A DNA stretch of 64,000 bases. It comes from Clitoria ternatea (lineage: Eukaryota > Streptophyta > Magnoliopsida > Fabales > Fabaceae). Within the stretch, counting starts at the first letter, position 1. Each line of letters opens with the position of its first letter. Below the pieces are notes generated by a model that had not been told where the DNA came from, did not search any database, and saw nothing but the letters and a program-made list of their open reading frames with translations. A program made the translations under genes and the position numbers. This document shows, piece by piece, positions 20,918 to 32,017 of the stretch. The stretch lies in assembly GCA_037962975.1 (NCBI GenBank), contig CM075670.1:78929501-78993500 (forward strand), given 5' to 3'.

Positions 20918-21984
20918 CCATATGAGTACATCCAAGACCGCCTCAAAAGTGTTGCAAGCTGGGTTCTACTGGCCACACCTTTTTAAGGATGCGCGTAAGT
21001 ATATCCTAACCTGTGATGCTTGCCAACAAACATGTAATATAGGTAAGAGGCATGAAATGCCACTTAATAGCATTTTAGAGGTTGAGTTGTTTGATGTGTG
21101 GGGGGGTTGATTTCATGGGACCCTTTCCTTCTCCTTTTGGAAATCATTTTATTTTAGTAGTAGTAGATTACGTGTCTAAATGGGTGGAAGCTATTGCTTC
21201 ACCTCAATCGGATGCCAAAACTGTTATGAAGCTTTTCAAAAAGATAATTTTTTCTAGGCTTAGGGTCCCCAAATGCATAATTAGTGATGGAGGGTCTCAT
21301 TTTATTAAGAAAAATATTTAGACCCTTTTAAAGAAATATGGAGTGAGGCATAAGGTTGCCACACCTTATCACCCTTAAACTAGTGGGTAGGTTGAGGTTT
21401 CCAACAGGGAGATAAAAAAATAATCTCTAAAAGGTGGTCAATACATCACTTGAGGATTGGTCTATTAATTAGACGATTCCTTATGGGCGTATCATACCGA
21501 GTATTAAACCCCTATTAAAACAACACCTTTCAAACTAGTATATGGGAAGCCTTGTCATTTACGTGTTGAACTTGAGTATAAATCGTTTTGGGTGATTAAA
21601 ATGCTTAATCTTGATCATAAGGGTGCAGGTGAGCGCAGGTTATTGGAGCTAAATGAACTAGAGGAACTTCGTTTGGATGCGTACGAGAATGCTAGAATTT
21701 ATAAGGAAAAAACAAAACGTTGGGATGATCATCACATCCTTCGAAGGACATTCAATCTAGGTGATATGGTCTTGTTATTTAACTCCAGATTAAGGTTATT
21801 TCCAGGTAAACTGAGGTCTGGATGGTCAGGACCATTTAGAGTCTTGAAAGTATTTCCCTTTGGCACTCTTGAGTTATGGAGTGAAAAGTCTAGACCATTT
21901 AAAGTAAATGGGCAAAGACTTAAGCACTATTTGACGAGCAAACCCATTCATCAAGTAAGTGGTTTGGATTTGCTTGATGCATAA
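20918..21984 (+). pseudogene. G1 integrase, last copy, to end of pol
   Basis: It begins with the same CCATATGAG as the array units but continues past them: zinc-finger half (TCDACQQTC), core (VDFMGPFPS, VVDYVSKWVEAI, IISDGGSHF), then the C-terminal part (RTFNLGDMVLLFNSRL, KLRSGWSGPFRVLKVFPFG) and a terminal DLLDA, as at the end of G3 pol. An extra G at about 21107 shifts frame before VDFMGPF, and 21371-21590 has stops. The conserved glutamate region (about 21395) is damaged. Confidence 0.88.
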
Positions 21985-23380
21985 GATTCGTAAATCTAAA
22001 TGGGTAAGGCATCCGGCTAAAGACGTTAAGCTTAGCACTTGTGGGGAGGTAACCCCATGATTGTTTATATCTCTGTGTTTTCTTTGAATTTGTTTTAGTT
22101 GGTAAAGATAAATAAAAAAAGAAAAAATCAAATAAAGAGAAAAACAAATAAACAAGAACTTGATGGTTTGTTAGGTTGTGGAGTAAGGCATGATTTTTTA
22201 TTACCATGATGCATGTTCTAATTTAAATTAGATGAATATGTGCCCAAACTTGGTGTTTTGCATTTTGTTTTATGACACAAAACAGTAGCAACCACTGGCC
22301 GTGCATTGCCACCACTGCCAATGGTTTGGACCAGGCAATTTTCACTAAAAATAAGAATTATTTGGGCATCATACAGTGAAAACCACTGGTCGTGGTTAGC
22401 TCTAGAAGTTCCCTCTGCATTTTAAGAGTTTTTGGGCATGAAATAGAGGCAACCACTGGCCGTGGTTGCCTTCAGGTACCATGAGTTATTTGCATTTCAA
22501 AATCTAGGCCAAAACAGCACTAACCAAGGGCCGTAGTTATTCACCACTGGCCGTGGTTTGGCCCAGCTTGGGGGTTTTCAAGTTTTTAAATACCCCATGC
22601 CCTAGTACCCCTCTTTTATGCATTGCCTTATTGGTTCCTTCACCTATATCTTTTGAAAACACTAAGCAAGCTACTTAAGAAACTCAAACCCCTTTCAATA
22701 TCCTTGCATATCATCATCATCTTGCTACTTGAATTATCTCTTCTCATCTCTAAATCAAGTAAGCATTCTATTCTTTCTCATTAGTTTGGGGTTTCTCATT
22801 TGGTTTTTAGGGGTTTCTAAAAAATTTGGGGATTTAGCATGAAAATCTTAAAATTGATCATTTAAGCTTTCCCTAATTACCTTATGATGAATTTGAATGT
22901 TGTAAAACCAAATGGGTAACACTAAAATCTTCATGAACTTCATCTAGTGTTCATACTTTTTCATGCACCTCATTTGTGTTCATATGCAAATTTTGGTCTT
23001 TGGTAGGGATTGCATGTTTGATTAGTGGTAAAATTTTGAATTTGGTTATTTATTTTGGGTATTGAGCTTGATGAAGGGTAGCATTGCTCTTGAATATGGC
23101 ATTTGTCACTCATTTATTTAGTGCACACCAAGTGTTTGACGAAATTCCCAAGAGACAAAATTCTTGAATTGTTGCATGGTTTGAATGTGCATGTGGTCTA
23201 GTTCACCTTTCATGGTATTTAATTGTTCATATATGTATATTTCTCTCATAGATACCATGAAGACATTATATAGGTGTTATCTCTTGTCATGATGCTAAAC
23301 TTTGGAGCTTTGAATTAGAATGCTTTTTAACCTTTCTTGTATGGTTTTATTAGGTCATCTCCAAGTTTTTATTCAACTCC
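21985..23380 (+). other. G1 non-coding region between pol and Athila ORF
   Basis: About 1.4 kb with no credible gene. Positions 22021-22060 match the conserved post-pol phrase seen in inverse at 37880-37920 in G3. Positions 22285-22565 hold several near-palindromes of the type CCACTGGCCGTGG. The AT-rich remainder may include a splice acceptor for the next ORF. Confidence 0.6.
22285..22565. repeat. CCACTGGCCGTGG-type near-palindromes
   Basis: About six variants of AACCACTGGCCGTGGTT. The clearest pairs (CCACTGGCCGTG with CACTGCCAATGG, and CCAAGGGCCGTA with CCACTGGCCGTG) have starts 20-21 bp apart; singles also occur. One pair can form a stem with 10 of 12 positions matched. Confidence 0.7.
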
Positions 23381-24302
23381 ATGGCACCCAAGATTCCCTC
23401 CTAGAAAAGAAAGACCAAAGGTAAGTCTTCTAACTACTCCGATCTGAATGATATTGAATGCCCATTGGAATGGAAAAAGATGAGGTTGGAATTTTTATTG
23501 AGTAGAGAGCTTATTCCCTCTAGATTTTTCTACAAAGATACTTTAATGGAATTGGGGATTTTTGAAGATACCTTACACTTGTGTCAAAATATGGGGTGGG
23601 ATTCCTTTATTGAATTATTTGAACCCATGTATGAGCATACTTCTTTAGAATTCCTAAGTTTTGTAGAGGTCAATAGGTGCCAATTTAGACCCGAATGGGA
23701 GCTCACTTTCCAGCTTAATAATACCAACTATAGGTTGCCTTTGGATGAAGTAGCTACTATTTATAATTTTCCTCCAAGGGGTGTTGATAGCATCCCAAAA
23801 GAGTTTAATTTCAGGTACTTTTGGAATCTTATCTCCCATAAAGGCCGTTATGATGCTTCCACTTCTAAAGCTTCCACCATCCATCACCCAGTTTTTCGTT
23901 ACCTGCAGTGTTTCATGGCCTGATCCATCTTTGGGTGGTATGATAGTCCAGGTACTATACGTCAGTCAGAGGTATTCTTTCTCCACTCTATGCTTCATAA
24001 TACTTGCATCGATTCTACCAAGTGGTTATGTAGCTAGTTATCTCGGGTTGGCAATGCCACCACTGGTAAGATTGTTATGGATGGTTACATAAACCCTATT
24101 GCTAGGTATGTAGGCATAGATCTGGACTAAGATAATCTCCTCCATCAACCCAAGAGGGTTGACATGGCTGAATTGATTAATATGGGGATGATTGTTAAGG
24201 AATATGATATATACTGTTTGGTAATAGTTGGATTTTGTGTTCCTCACCCTTTGCTTGATCCTACTTTCACTAGTTTGGAAGGCAAGACATCTTTTTTTTT
24301 TT
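23381..24302 (+). pseudogene. G1 Athila-type ORF (post-pol), broken
   Basis: It starts at ATG 23381 (MAPKIPS) and hits TAG at 23402-23404, then is open 23465-23923 (ECPLEWKKMRLEFLL, FRPEWELTFQLNNTNYRLPLDEVATIYNFPP). After a TGA at 23921 the same frame continues with recognisable residues (SIFGWYDSPGTIRQSEVFFLH, GKIVMDGYINPIARYVGID) and two more stops. It resembles the ATHILA ORF family found after pol in Athila elements, sometimes called env-like although no envelope function is shown. No signal peptide is visible. Confidence 0.75.
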
Positions 24303-24891
24303 GCAGATAAGGATGATCATACTCCACTATCTACCGAGATGCCACTACCCACCGGGCCTTCAAAATAGGGTGAGCCTTCTCATTTTAGTGAGGAGCCACC
24401 TTTTTCTATGCAGCAAATGTATACTTTGCTTTAGCAGATGTCCGTTGAGCAAACTCATCAGGGGTCCAGCATCAATCAGATTTCTGATCGGGTAAATGCC
24501 ATGTATGATTGGCACACCCAGCAGGGTCACTTCCACCCCCTTCTCCATGATAGGTATCAGTTAAACTTTTGTGTCCTTTTACCCCTGGTTCCTCAATTAA
24601 GGACCTCTTTGGTCCCCTTAATATGGACATTGGGGATAATGTCCAGTTTTAGTTTAGGGTGATTGGTACACAAAAGTTCTGCTTGTTCTTACTTTATTCT
24701 TGTTTATTTTTGTTTATTTTTATTTTCTAGTTCATTTACACAACTGTATGTTTATGTTCCAGTTCATTTGCATGATTGTATGTCTGCTCATATGCCTTAG
24801 GCTAGGATTGATTGTTGACTGTAGTTATTGTTATCTGTATGACATGTGATGTAGATTGGTTGGATCTTATGCATTGCTTGGGTGAATCTTG

Positions 24892-24939
<48 letters not shown>

Positions 24940-25546
24940 TTTTGATTACTATTCTTGCTAGAATAATCACTCTGCATGATGACTATGTTTCTTTGATTAG
25001 GCCAATTACCAATGTGAGCTTTTGAGCCAATAAGGCATTCAGTGCATTAAATTGTAAATGAACCATGATTCTTTGACTGAGTGATTCACACATTTGATGG
25101 CACTCTAGAAGTTAGCTTTTGACCAATTCAAAACGGTTTGTGAATGCATGCTTGGAATGGAAAAGACACTTTAGGTTTTGTTTTCTTTAACCTCAGAATT
25201 TGTTAAAAGTATAATCCCTTAGTTGTCCTTTTTGAGCCATGAAATAATATGATTATTTTCTTTCAAAACTTTTTAACATAATGGTTTCTGATTCACATAT
25301 AGAAGAGGCAAAAAGGGTAAGCTAACTAAAAGTGGTTGAATTGAAAAACAAAAACCATGATAGTTTGGGGTGTGTGATTCAAAGAAAAGGAAAGATAAGG
25401 AGTTTGATCTCTAACTAAAAAAAAGAAGAGAAAAAGAAAAATGAATCATACCCTTTATGGTTTGAAGGTATAAAGAGTTATTGAATTGAGGTTTGCTTTC
25501 CTTCTTGTGATATTGCTCTTCTTACAGAATTAAGCCCTTTGCATTT
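24303..25546 (+). other. G1 3' non-coding region
   Basis: The phrase ACATTGGGGATAATGTC (about 24625) is the conserved post-ORF signature of legume Athila elements; the inverse is in G3 at 37735-37760. The rest has stops in all frames. An (AT)n run of about 41 bp is at 24895-24935. The expected polypurine tract and LTR are absent. Confidence 0.6.
24895..24935. repeat. (AT)n microsatellite
   Basis: About 20 uninterrupted AT dinucleotides. Similar short runs occur at about 30476-30500 and 47996-48012. Confidence 0.95.
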
Positions 25547-26392
25547 TGTAACACCCTCGATTAACTAAGGTAATCTTTTCCCCTAGATTACCTTGGTTAA
25601 CTAAGATGTTACTAATTTTAAGAAAAACATGGAAGTTTTATTTTATACAATATAATAACTGGTGGAACAAAAGCATAACATATATATACATACAAAACAT
25701 TATATATATACATTGATCAAGTCAGAACTGTACAACTGAAATAAAAGAGGGTCACATAGACCCCTTAAACAAAATACTGGGAAATAGAAATAAAGTAAAC
25801 CTAACCACTAAAGGCCTCCACCTAGGAACTCATCATTTGACCACGTGGATGCCGGAGGATCGAAAGCAGATGCTATTTGGGATAAGTCCAGTGGAGCAGT
25901 ACTCGGGGATGGTATATCACTGATGTCACAGATCCTTTGCTGTCAACGACTGACGTAGGCCTCGTAAGCCTCTGCTAGGAGACTCTATGCCACTGTAGAT
26001 ATCTCTATATACTCCTCAGTCTCTCTATACATATAACTCCTGTAAATATGCTGGAGAAAGCCCTGAGAGTGATCCCACTGCCGTCTCACCAAGTATCTCT
26101 CTATCGGTGTCATGACAAAAACTCCCTGACGTATGGGAATACTCTCTACTCCACTCGCCACATGAACTGCAAGAGGGACTGCTGACTGGAGCTGCTGGGG
26201 TAAGGATGGAAGTGCTGTCAGATCCACTTGACTGAACAATTTACTACTTACCTTCTCTAAGATCTCACTTTCTCACACTATAATGATGATCTAGGGATCA
26301 GGCCTAAGTCTCGTTACCTAAAACACCTAACAAGGTACCCTCGGAGGTCTCAAGAGCTTGGACTTCTACTCTAAAAAATCAGGGCTGTTATA
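25547..26392 (-). repeat. T1 3' LTR
   Basis: 846 bp. On the minus strand it begins TATAACAGCCC and ends GGGTGTTACA, near-inverted ends. It holds a minus-strand open stretch (26239-25985 and beyond) that is also conserved in the second LTR. Confidence 0.75.
25830..26239 (-). pseudogene. ORF inside the T1 LTR, unrecognised
   Basis: I do not recognise this product. It is open for 84 codons (MTPIERYLVRRQWDHS, EYIEISTVA), then TAG. In the other LTR copy the equivalent of that stop is CAG (AAQSLLLEAYEAY), and the frame continues after a shared TGA with similar residues in both copies (STAPLDLSQIASA, WSDDEFLGG). Agreement at the protein level suggests a coding past, but the two LTRs are also simply similar in DNA. 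Confidence 0.4.
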
Positions 26393-26633
26393 CTCTCCCC
26401 ACCTTTTAGGAATTTCGCCCCTGAAATTCATCACAATTACCATAGGCATCAAGGTAACTTTGGATCATTGATCCTTTGTATTCTCATTCGATGCTTTAAC
26501 TAATTGAGTCTTAATCAAGTAGTTCCTACCAAACAAGTCCTAATAACTGTCAAACAACAACTTTCAAAGTACAGCGGGGTAGAGCGAACCATACCCCAAG
26601 CCTGATGAATCAACCACACTCTGATACCACCAA

Positions 26634-27170
26634 TGTAACACCCTCGGTTAACTAAGGTAATCTCTTCCACTAGATTACCTTGGTTAACGAAGAGGTTACT
26701 AATTTTAAGAAAAATGCTGAAGTTTTTTTATATATATAATATGATAATAGGTGGAACAAAATCATAACATATATACATACAAAACATTATATATATACAT
26801 TGATCAAGTCAGAACTATATAACTGAAATAAAAGAGGGTCATATAGACTCCTTAAACAAAATACAGGGAAATAGAAATAAAGCAAACCTAACCACTAAGG
26901 GCCTCTCCACCTAGGAACTCATCATCTGACCACGGGGATGCTAGAGGATTGGAAGCAGATGCTATTTGGGATAAGTCCAGTGGAGCAGTACTAGTGGATG
27001 GTATATCACTGATGTCATAGATCCTCTGGTGTCAGCGACTGACGTAGGCCTCGTAAGCCTCTAGTAGAAGACTCTGTGCCGCTACAGATATCTCTATATA
27101 CTCCCAGTCTCTCCATACATATAACTCCTATAAATATACCAAAGAAAACCTTGAGAGTGATCCCACTGCC
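26634..27170 (-). repeat. T1 5' LTR, truncated
   Basis: Matches 25547-26080. It breaks after GATCCCACTGCC, where G2 LTR sequence (CTTTCTATGTC) begins. Confidence 0.8.
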
Positions 27171-27885
27171 TTCTTTCTATGTCTTTTATTTCTAAATTCA
27201 TTTCTCCACCTTCCATGGGTTACTAAACCCTTAAGGTTAGGATTGCTGAGGTTTCAATGAAGTTCTAAATTCTATATTAAGATAAATTTTAGTTGAATTT
27301 ATGTGAGAACATGGAAGGAAGTCGAACTTCATTGTTGAATTAGAAAATTCAGGTCAGTTTTGAGCTCTTCTCTAGAGAGGAATCGTGGCTGAGGGCTCAT
27401 GTATACTTCTTGCTACCTAGTTAATTCAGGCCTACATTCTAGGTGAATAATTAAGGTTCAACCTCTAATTTCGCAATTAGTCCCTTTGTAGTGAATACCT
27501 AAGGGATTAAGGTTCAAATACAAGGAACTAGTGTTAATCACCTAAAGGATTAAGGGTTAACCATCTGTGGAATCTATGACACGTTTTTCACTGGAGTTGA
27601 ACCTTAATTGCATGAGTTAGAATGAAATTAAATGTTGAAGTGATCCTAACCTGCTCTTATTCTTTGTTTTACACCTTAGCTCTGTGCATATTTCTATAAA
27701 ATACAAAAACATCAAATTCAACAAAGACAAAAATATTATGAATTCTTTTCAATTATGGTTTGGTTTAGCTAGTATTAGTCCTTGGTTATGTTAATTACCT
27801 CAATCCCTGTGGGATGATCAAATATACTATATTTTAACGATTGGTGCGCTTGCCAAGAATTTCATCATCCGATGATAATGCATCA
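27171..27885 (+). repeat. G2 5' LTR, truncated
   Basis: Matches 57628-58350 throughout (for example ATGGGTTNCTAAACCCTTAAGG) and ends GATAATGCATCA. Its left part is missing at the T1 boundary. Confidence 0.85.
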
Positions 27886-27891
27886 AGTTAA

Positions 27892-27909
27892 TGATGCCGT
27901 TGTCGGGGA
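27892..27909 (+). promoter_or_regulatory. G2 primer-binding site, decayed
   Basis: TGATGCCGTTGTCGGGGA differs from the usual Athila-type TGGCGCCGTTGCCGGGGA (found intact in G3) by three transitions, as expected from cytosine deamination. Confidence 0.85.
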
Positions 27910-28034
27910 TTGTTGAGTAATATCAACAATCCTTAGACCGGTACTAGACTGAACCACTTATTTGCTTAGCTTTATCTTTGTTATATATAGTAGTAGCTTT
28001 AATTGTTGTTTGAATAGATTGTATGTAGTTTCAG

Positions 28035-28592
28035 GACAAGGGAGAACCACTCTTCTTTGACCCTGATATAAATTTGTTAGAAAGAAGGTTGAGAAAAGAG
28101 AAAAAACTCAAAGAACAAAAAGAAATGGAAAATAGGAGAGTTACACTAAGTGACTACTCTAGGCTAACTGATGAAGGATCGCAATCTAGCATCCTTAGGC
28201 TGCCAATTGTAGCAAATAATTTTGAACTAAAACCTACTTTGTTGTAATTGGTAAGAAATGAACAATTTGGAGGAAGCGAGATAGAAGATCCAAATTTACA
28301 TCTAGTTAACTTCCTCTAAATTTGTGACACTATAAAAATGAATGGGTTTCATGATGAGGCAATCTGGCTAAGATTGTTTCCATTTTCCCTTTGGGACAGA
28401 ACCAAAGCTTGGTTGTAAAGCCAACCAAGAGGCAGTATTTCCACTTGGGAAGACCTTACCAAAAAAGTTTTGATAAAATATTTCCCTCCTTCCAAGTATG
28501 CTAAGTTGTGCACTGAGATCACTTGCTTTCAGCAAAGAGAGGGAATCTCTAATGGAAGCATGGGATTACTATAAGGAAAGTCTGAGGAAATA
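28035..28592 (+). pseudogene. gag: G2 gag, first part
   Basis: Clear alignment to G3 gag: NNFELKPTLL, EDPNLHLVNFL, DTIKMNGFHDEAIWLRLFPFSL, AWL, SISTWEDLTKK. Stops replace several conserved codons. Interrupted by S2 at 28593; residues resume as KYPHHQ at 31818. Confidence 0.85.
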
Positions 28593-30733
28593 TGTAACGT
28601 CCCTAATATTTTAGTAAAATCTTGATTAGCGGAAATATTAATAATTATTTTAGAGATTTATTTGATATTTTCAGGGATTATTATTATTATAAATGCAATT
28701 ATAAATAATTAAATATTGTGAAAATAAATAAACTTACTTGATTGATTAACCACAAAAGGGGTAAATGAGGTGTAATTAGAAGGAAGTAAATTTAGAAGTT
28801 ACCAATAGGGGTAAAAGGTAAAAGTTTAATTAAAACTTTCAAAGAAATTATAAAAGAAATAGGGAAATAACCATTTTGCCCCTGAGTCTTAATTAATGAA
28901 AAATTCATCTTCTTCTCCCTCATTTCACGCGAGCCTTCTTCTTCTTCTTCTTCTTCTCCTCACCATTGCCGTGAGTTGTATGCCTCAAGGGGAGGCCCGT
29001 TTCGTGTCGAAACTTCGAAATAACTACATTTTTGAGATCGTGGCTTCGAGGTGAGTTCAATGGACCCTTTAAATTGAGTTGTCTCTCTCTCCCTTCACTT
29101 TCTCTCTCTAACCGGTGGCTATGCATGGTGGGAGGAGGTCTTGTTTTCTACTTCTTTAGTGCATGTGGGCTTGAAGATGATAATTGGAACAATGAGGGTA
29201 ATATAACGTTAATGGGTTTTGGTGTTTCGACCTCCGTAGGTAAAGAAACGGACGTCGGAGGACCGATTAGCAAAGCGGGTGTTGAACTCAGAGGTAGGAC
29301 CTTGAACGCAGCGTTTAGAGAATATAGTCGACATAAAGAACGAGTCGTCGGAGCTCGGAATTGAGGTAAGGGGGTGCTCGGGTTGTAATTAATTAGAATA
29401 GGTACATATTTTGGGTCTGGGTCATCGAACCAATTATGAAAACGGTAAGAAATATTACTGGATGATAGTTGTATGTGTATGCATGTATGAATATGGACAC
29501 CGATCGGTTTAGGATTGTGTATGGCTTACAATGATTGAGATTAAAATACTTGATGTTATGATAAATCAAAGTGTATAGTGGCAATGTGATGGCAGGCTTG
29601 ACAAGTAGGTCGCCCATTTGATGAGTATGTGCTATTGTTGATGGCCACTTGTGATATGATATGAGGAATGTGAATTATATGTGTATGATTCCGTGGTGTA
29701 GGATGGCCAACGGTATGTATAGCCCCTCGTTTTCGGCTCCCGTGGTTTTTGTGCCCAGTTGAGCTACCCAGTGGTCAAGTAGGACCCAGTGGTTGAGGTG
29801 GAGAGTCAAGCAGGACTCGGTGAACCAAGCAGGGTTCACGGGGTGTCACGTAGGACCCCCAGCTGAAAGCTGAGCCTTTAGTATCCGGATACTAGGCGTC
29901 GATTTTATGTGAGAGTCAGTGGTGATAATTGATGGAATTATTAGCATTGTGTGATGATGTGTATGTACTTAATTATATTTGCCGATTGTGATTGCAATTT
30001 GAGGATAAAGAATTCGGATAGAGTTTATGATTGGTAAGTATATGTTGATGATGAATGGGTGAGACCACTTGTATAAAATGGAGTTTGTACACATGCATTT
30101 TGTTAATTAATTTTCATTCTAGATTAATTACGATACCAAACACTCACCCTTGATGTGGTTTTCTTTTAATTTAGTAACCAGTGAGAGGGAGGAAGTTGAA
30201 GCTCCGGAGGTGCGCCAAGTGGAGAATTGATGCCAAGGAGTAAAATGAACTATGAAAATAATGCTGTGTGCAATGTGTAATATGTTTTATGTATGTCATT
30301 ATTACATGTTTCTTATGTGTGATGGAATAAGTATAGTTTGGAACGAAGAATTATGAATGATTATGATGAGTAGTGAGCTGGGATTGACATGCTGCATGAT
30401 GATAATATGAGTTCATATGAATGAAGTGGTATGGTAGTGATGCTAATGTGATCAGTGTCGGTTTTCATGGGTTTGATATATATATATATATATATATATA
30501 TTGGCACGGAGCCAGTAGTAGATGTAAATGATAAATTGTTATGGGAAGGTTTTGTAAATAACTATGGGTCATGAATGATGTAAAAGGGATGAATTGTGTC
30601 TGCAGTAGTATAGGTGATTACTGGACGAATCTCGCCCAAGCGGATTCATTCTCGCCCGAGCGAGGTCCGGGGGAATTGATTCTGTGCCTATATCGCTCAA
30701 TCGAATATCCCTCGCCCATTCCGAGTGAGGTAT

Positions 30734-31260
30734 GACCGAGAGAACCATTCTGAGTGAAGGAAGGTTAAGATGTTTCTGAGGCATGACCGAGAGAACCCCT
30801 TCTGAGTGAAGGAAGGTTAGGATGTTTCCGAGTGAGGTATGACCGAGAGAACCATTCCGAGTGAAGAAAGGTTAAGATGTTTCTGAGTGAGGCATGACTG
30901 AGAAAACCCCTTCTGAGTGAAGGAAGGTTAGGATGTTTTCGAGTGAGGCATGACCGAGAGAAACCCTTCTGAGTGAAGGAAGGTTAGGATGTTTCCGAGT
31001 GAGGCATGACCGAGAGAACCACTTCCGAGTGAAGGAAGGTTAGGATGTTTCCGAGTGAGGCATGATCGAGAGAACCACTTCTGGCTGAAGGAAGGTTAAG
31101 ATGTTTCCGAGTGAGGAATGACTGAGAGAACCCTTTCCGAGTGAAGGAAGGTTAAGATGTTTCCGAGTAAGGAATGACTGAGAGAACCCCTTCGGAGTGA
31201 AGGAAGGTTAAGATGTTTCCGAGTGAGAGAACCACTTCCGAGTGAAGGAAGATTAAGATG
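30734..31260 (+). repeat. 56-bp minisatellite in S2
   Basis: About nine copies of a unit containing GACCGAGAGAACC, GAGTGAAGGAAGGTTA and GATGTTTCCGAGTGAGG. Copy starts are 30734, 30785, 30841, 30896, 30952, 31008, 31064, 31120 and 31176; most steps are exactly 56 bp. Shortened copies continue to about 31390. The CCGAGTGA core is the inverse of the TCACTCGG word repeated in the G3 LTR and S3. Confidence 0.9.
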
Positions 31261-31518
31261 TTTCCGAGGGAATCATGTTCGAGATAAGACCTTCCAAGTG
31301 AAGAAAAAGGATCTGACTTCGAGTGAGAAATTTTCAAGTGAGTCATGACCGAGAGGACCATTTCCGAGTGAAGGAAGGTTCTGGTTTCGAATGAAGGAAC
31401 ACGCCGAGTGTAGAGACTCCAGATGCGGCTGCGCTTGAAGGAACACCTTAGGGATATTGCTTGTTTTTCTTTGTAAAAGACTATGAATTGTTAGTGAATT
31501 TTCTTTACAAGTCTCGTA

Positions 31519-31600
31519 ACTCATTCAAGCGAGTAGGAACTCGCTCAAGCGGCCTTCACTGGTTTCGCTTAAGCGAATCAGGGTCTCGCTCAAACGAATG
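31519..31600. repeat. TCGCTCAAGCGA words in S2
   Basis: Four near-palindromes (TCATTCAAGCGA, TCGCTCAAGCGG, TCGCTTAAGCGA, TCGCTCAAACGA) with starts 20, 24 and 21 bp apart. The same word family occurs in S3 and S4. Confidence 0.8.
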
Positions 31601-31817
31601 ACCCCTGATCCCATTTTCTCCTTTTGCTTCATTTAGCTAAATTATTTTCTTATTTTTATTTAATTGATTTATTTATTACTATTTGTCATTGCGAGCATAT
31701 TTAATAAGAATGCATATTAATTGAATTAGAACTTAATTAATTATTAAAAGTGAAAAATTTATTGTGAAAAACAATTAAACGGATATAAATAAAGGTAAAA
31801 TGACGTTGGACGTCACA

Positions 31818-32017
31818 AAATATCCTCACCATCAAATTTTTGATGTGTAGCAAGTTAGTATCTTCTATAATGGAGTCAGACCAGCTACTAGAGTTTTAAT
31901 AGATGCCTCAGCTGTAGGTTCTGTAAGCAATAGGACTGATTGATGTTATGGCTCCCAATAAGTGTTTAGTATGTGAAAGGAACCATGTGCCAAAGAAGGG
32001 GCTAATGGAACTGGAAG
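31818..32017 (+). pseudogene. gag: G2 gag, second part
   Basis: Continues gag after S2 (KYPHHQIFDV, IFYNGVRPATRVLIDASA), corresponding to the ECPHHGI and IFYNGLTSTQKISLDAAA region of G3 gag. C3 interrupts it at 32018. Confidence 0.8.

Larger units (their letters stand above)
1..25546 (+). mobile_element. G1: Athila-like Ty3/gypsy retrotransposon, partial and interrupted
   Basis: Plus-strand gypsy element whose 5' part lies left of the window. Visible parts are repeated integrase segments (1-1481, 11228-11820), the last integrase copy running to the end of pol (20918-21984), a non-coding stretch, an Athila-type ORF (from 23381) and 3' non-coding DNA to 25546. C1 and C2 interrupt it. The Athila assignment rests on the integrase being close to that of G3 and on the downstream ORF resembling the ATHILA ORF family. 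No LTR of G1 is identifiable; the T1 insertion or a deletion ends it at 25546. Confidence 0.75.
25547..27170 (-). mobile_element. T1: LTR element with very short internal region
   Basis: Two direct copies of a TGTAACACCC-starting LTR (25547-26392, and 26634-27170 truncated) enclose only 241 bp. On the minus strand this interval begins with an initiator-Met primer site (TGGTATCAGAGT, 26629-26618) and ends with a polypurine tract (AAAAGGTGGGGAGAG, 26407-26393), so priming signals are retained without any gag or pol. It fits a non-autonomous LTR derivative or an internal deletion. The right LTR stops abruptly at 27170 against G2. Confidence 0.75.
28593..31817 (+). mobile_element. S2: large solo LTR (3225 bp)
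   Basis: Starts TGTAACGTCC and ends GGACGTCACA (imperfect inverted ends), flanked by perfect AAATA duplications (28588-28592 and 31818-31822). No gag or pol and no second LTR. It contains a 56-bp minisatellite and TCGCTCAAGCGA words. The end sequence and size fit the LTR of a large gypsy element; the exact lineage (Ogre/Tat or other) is not determinable here. Confidence 0.85.

Noticed and set aside
11812..20925. Target duplication for C2
   Set aside because: CCATA follows the LTR at 20918-20922, but the left end is deleted, so no matching copy can be scored.
23381..24302. Functional envelope gene in G1
   Set aside because: It is broken by several stops and shows no signal peptide, membrane anchor or cleavage site; the resemblance is to the ATHILA ORF family, not to a viral envelope.
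29032..29364. 110-codon plus-strand ORF
   Set aside because: It lies inside solo LTR S2 and has no domain or conserved counterpart in S3 or S4 that I can see.
30734..31260. Possible CRISPR-like array
   Set aside because: The repeat is continuous 56-bp tandem DNA without unique spacers, inside a plant LTR.
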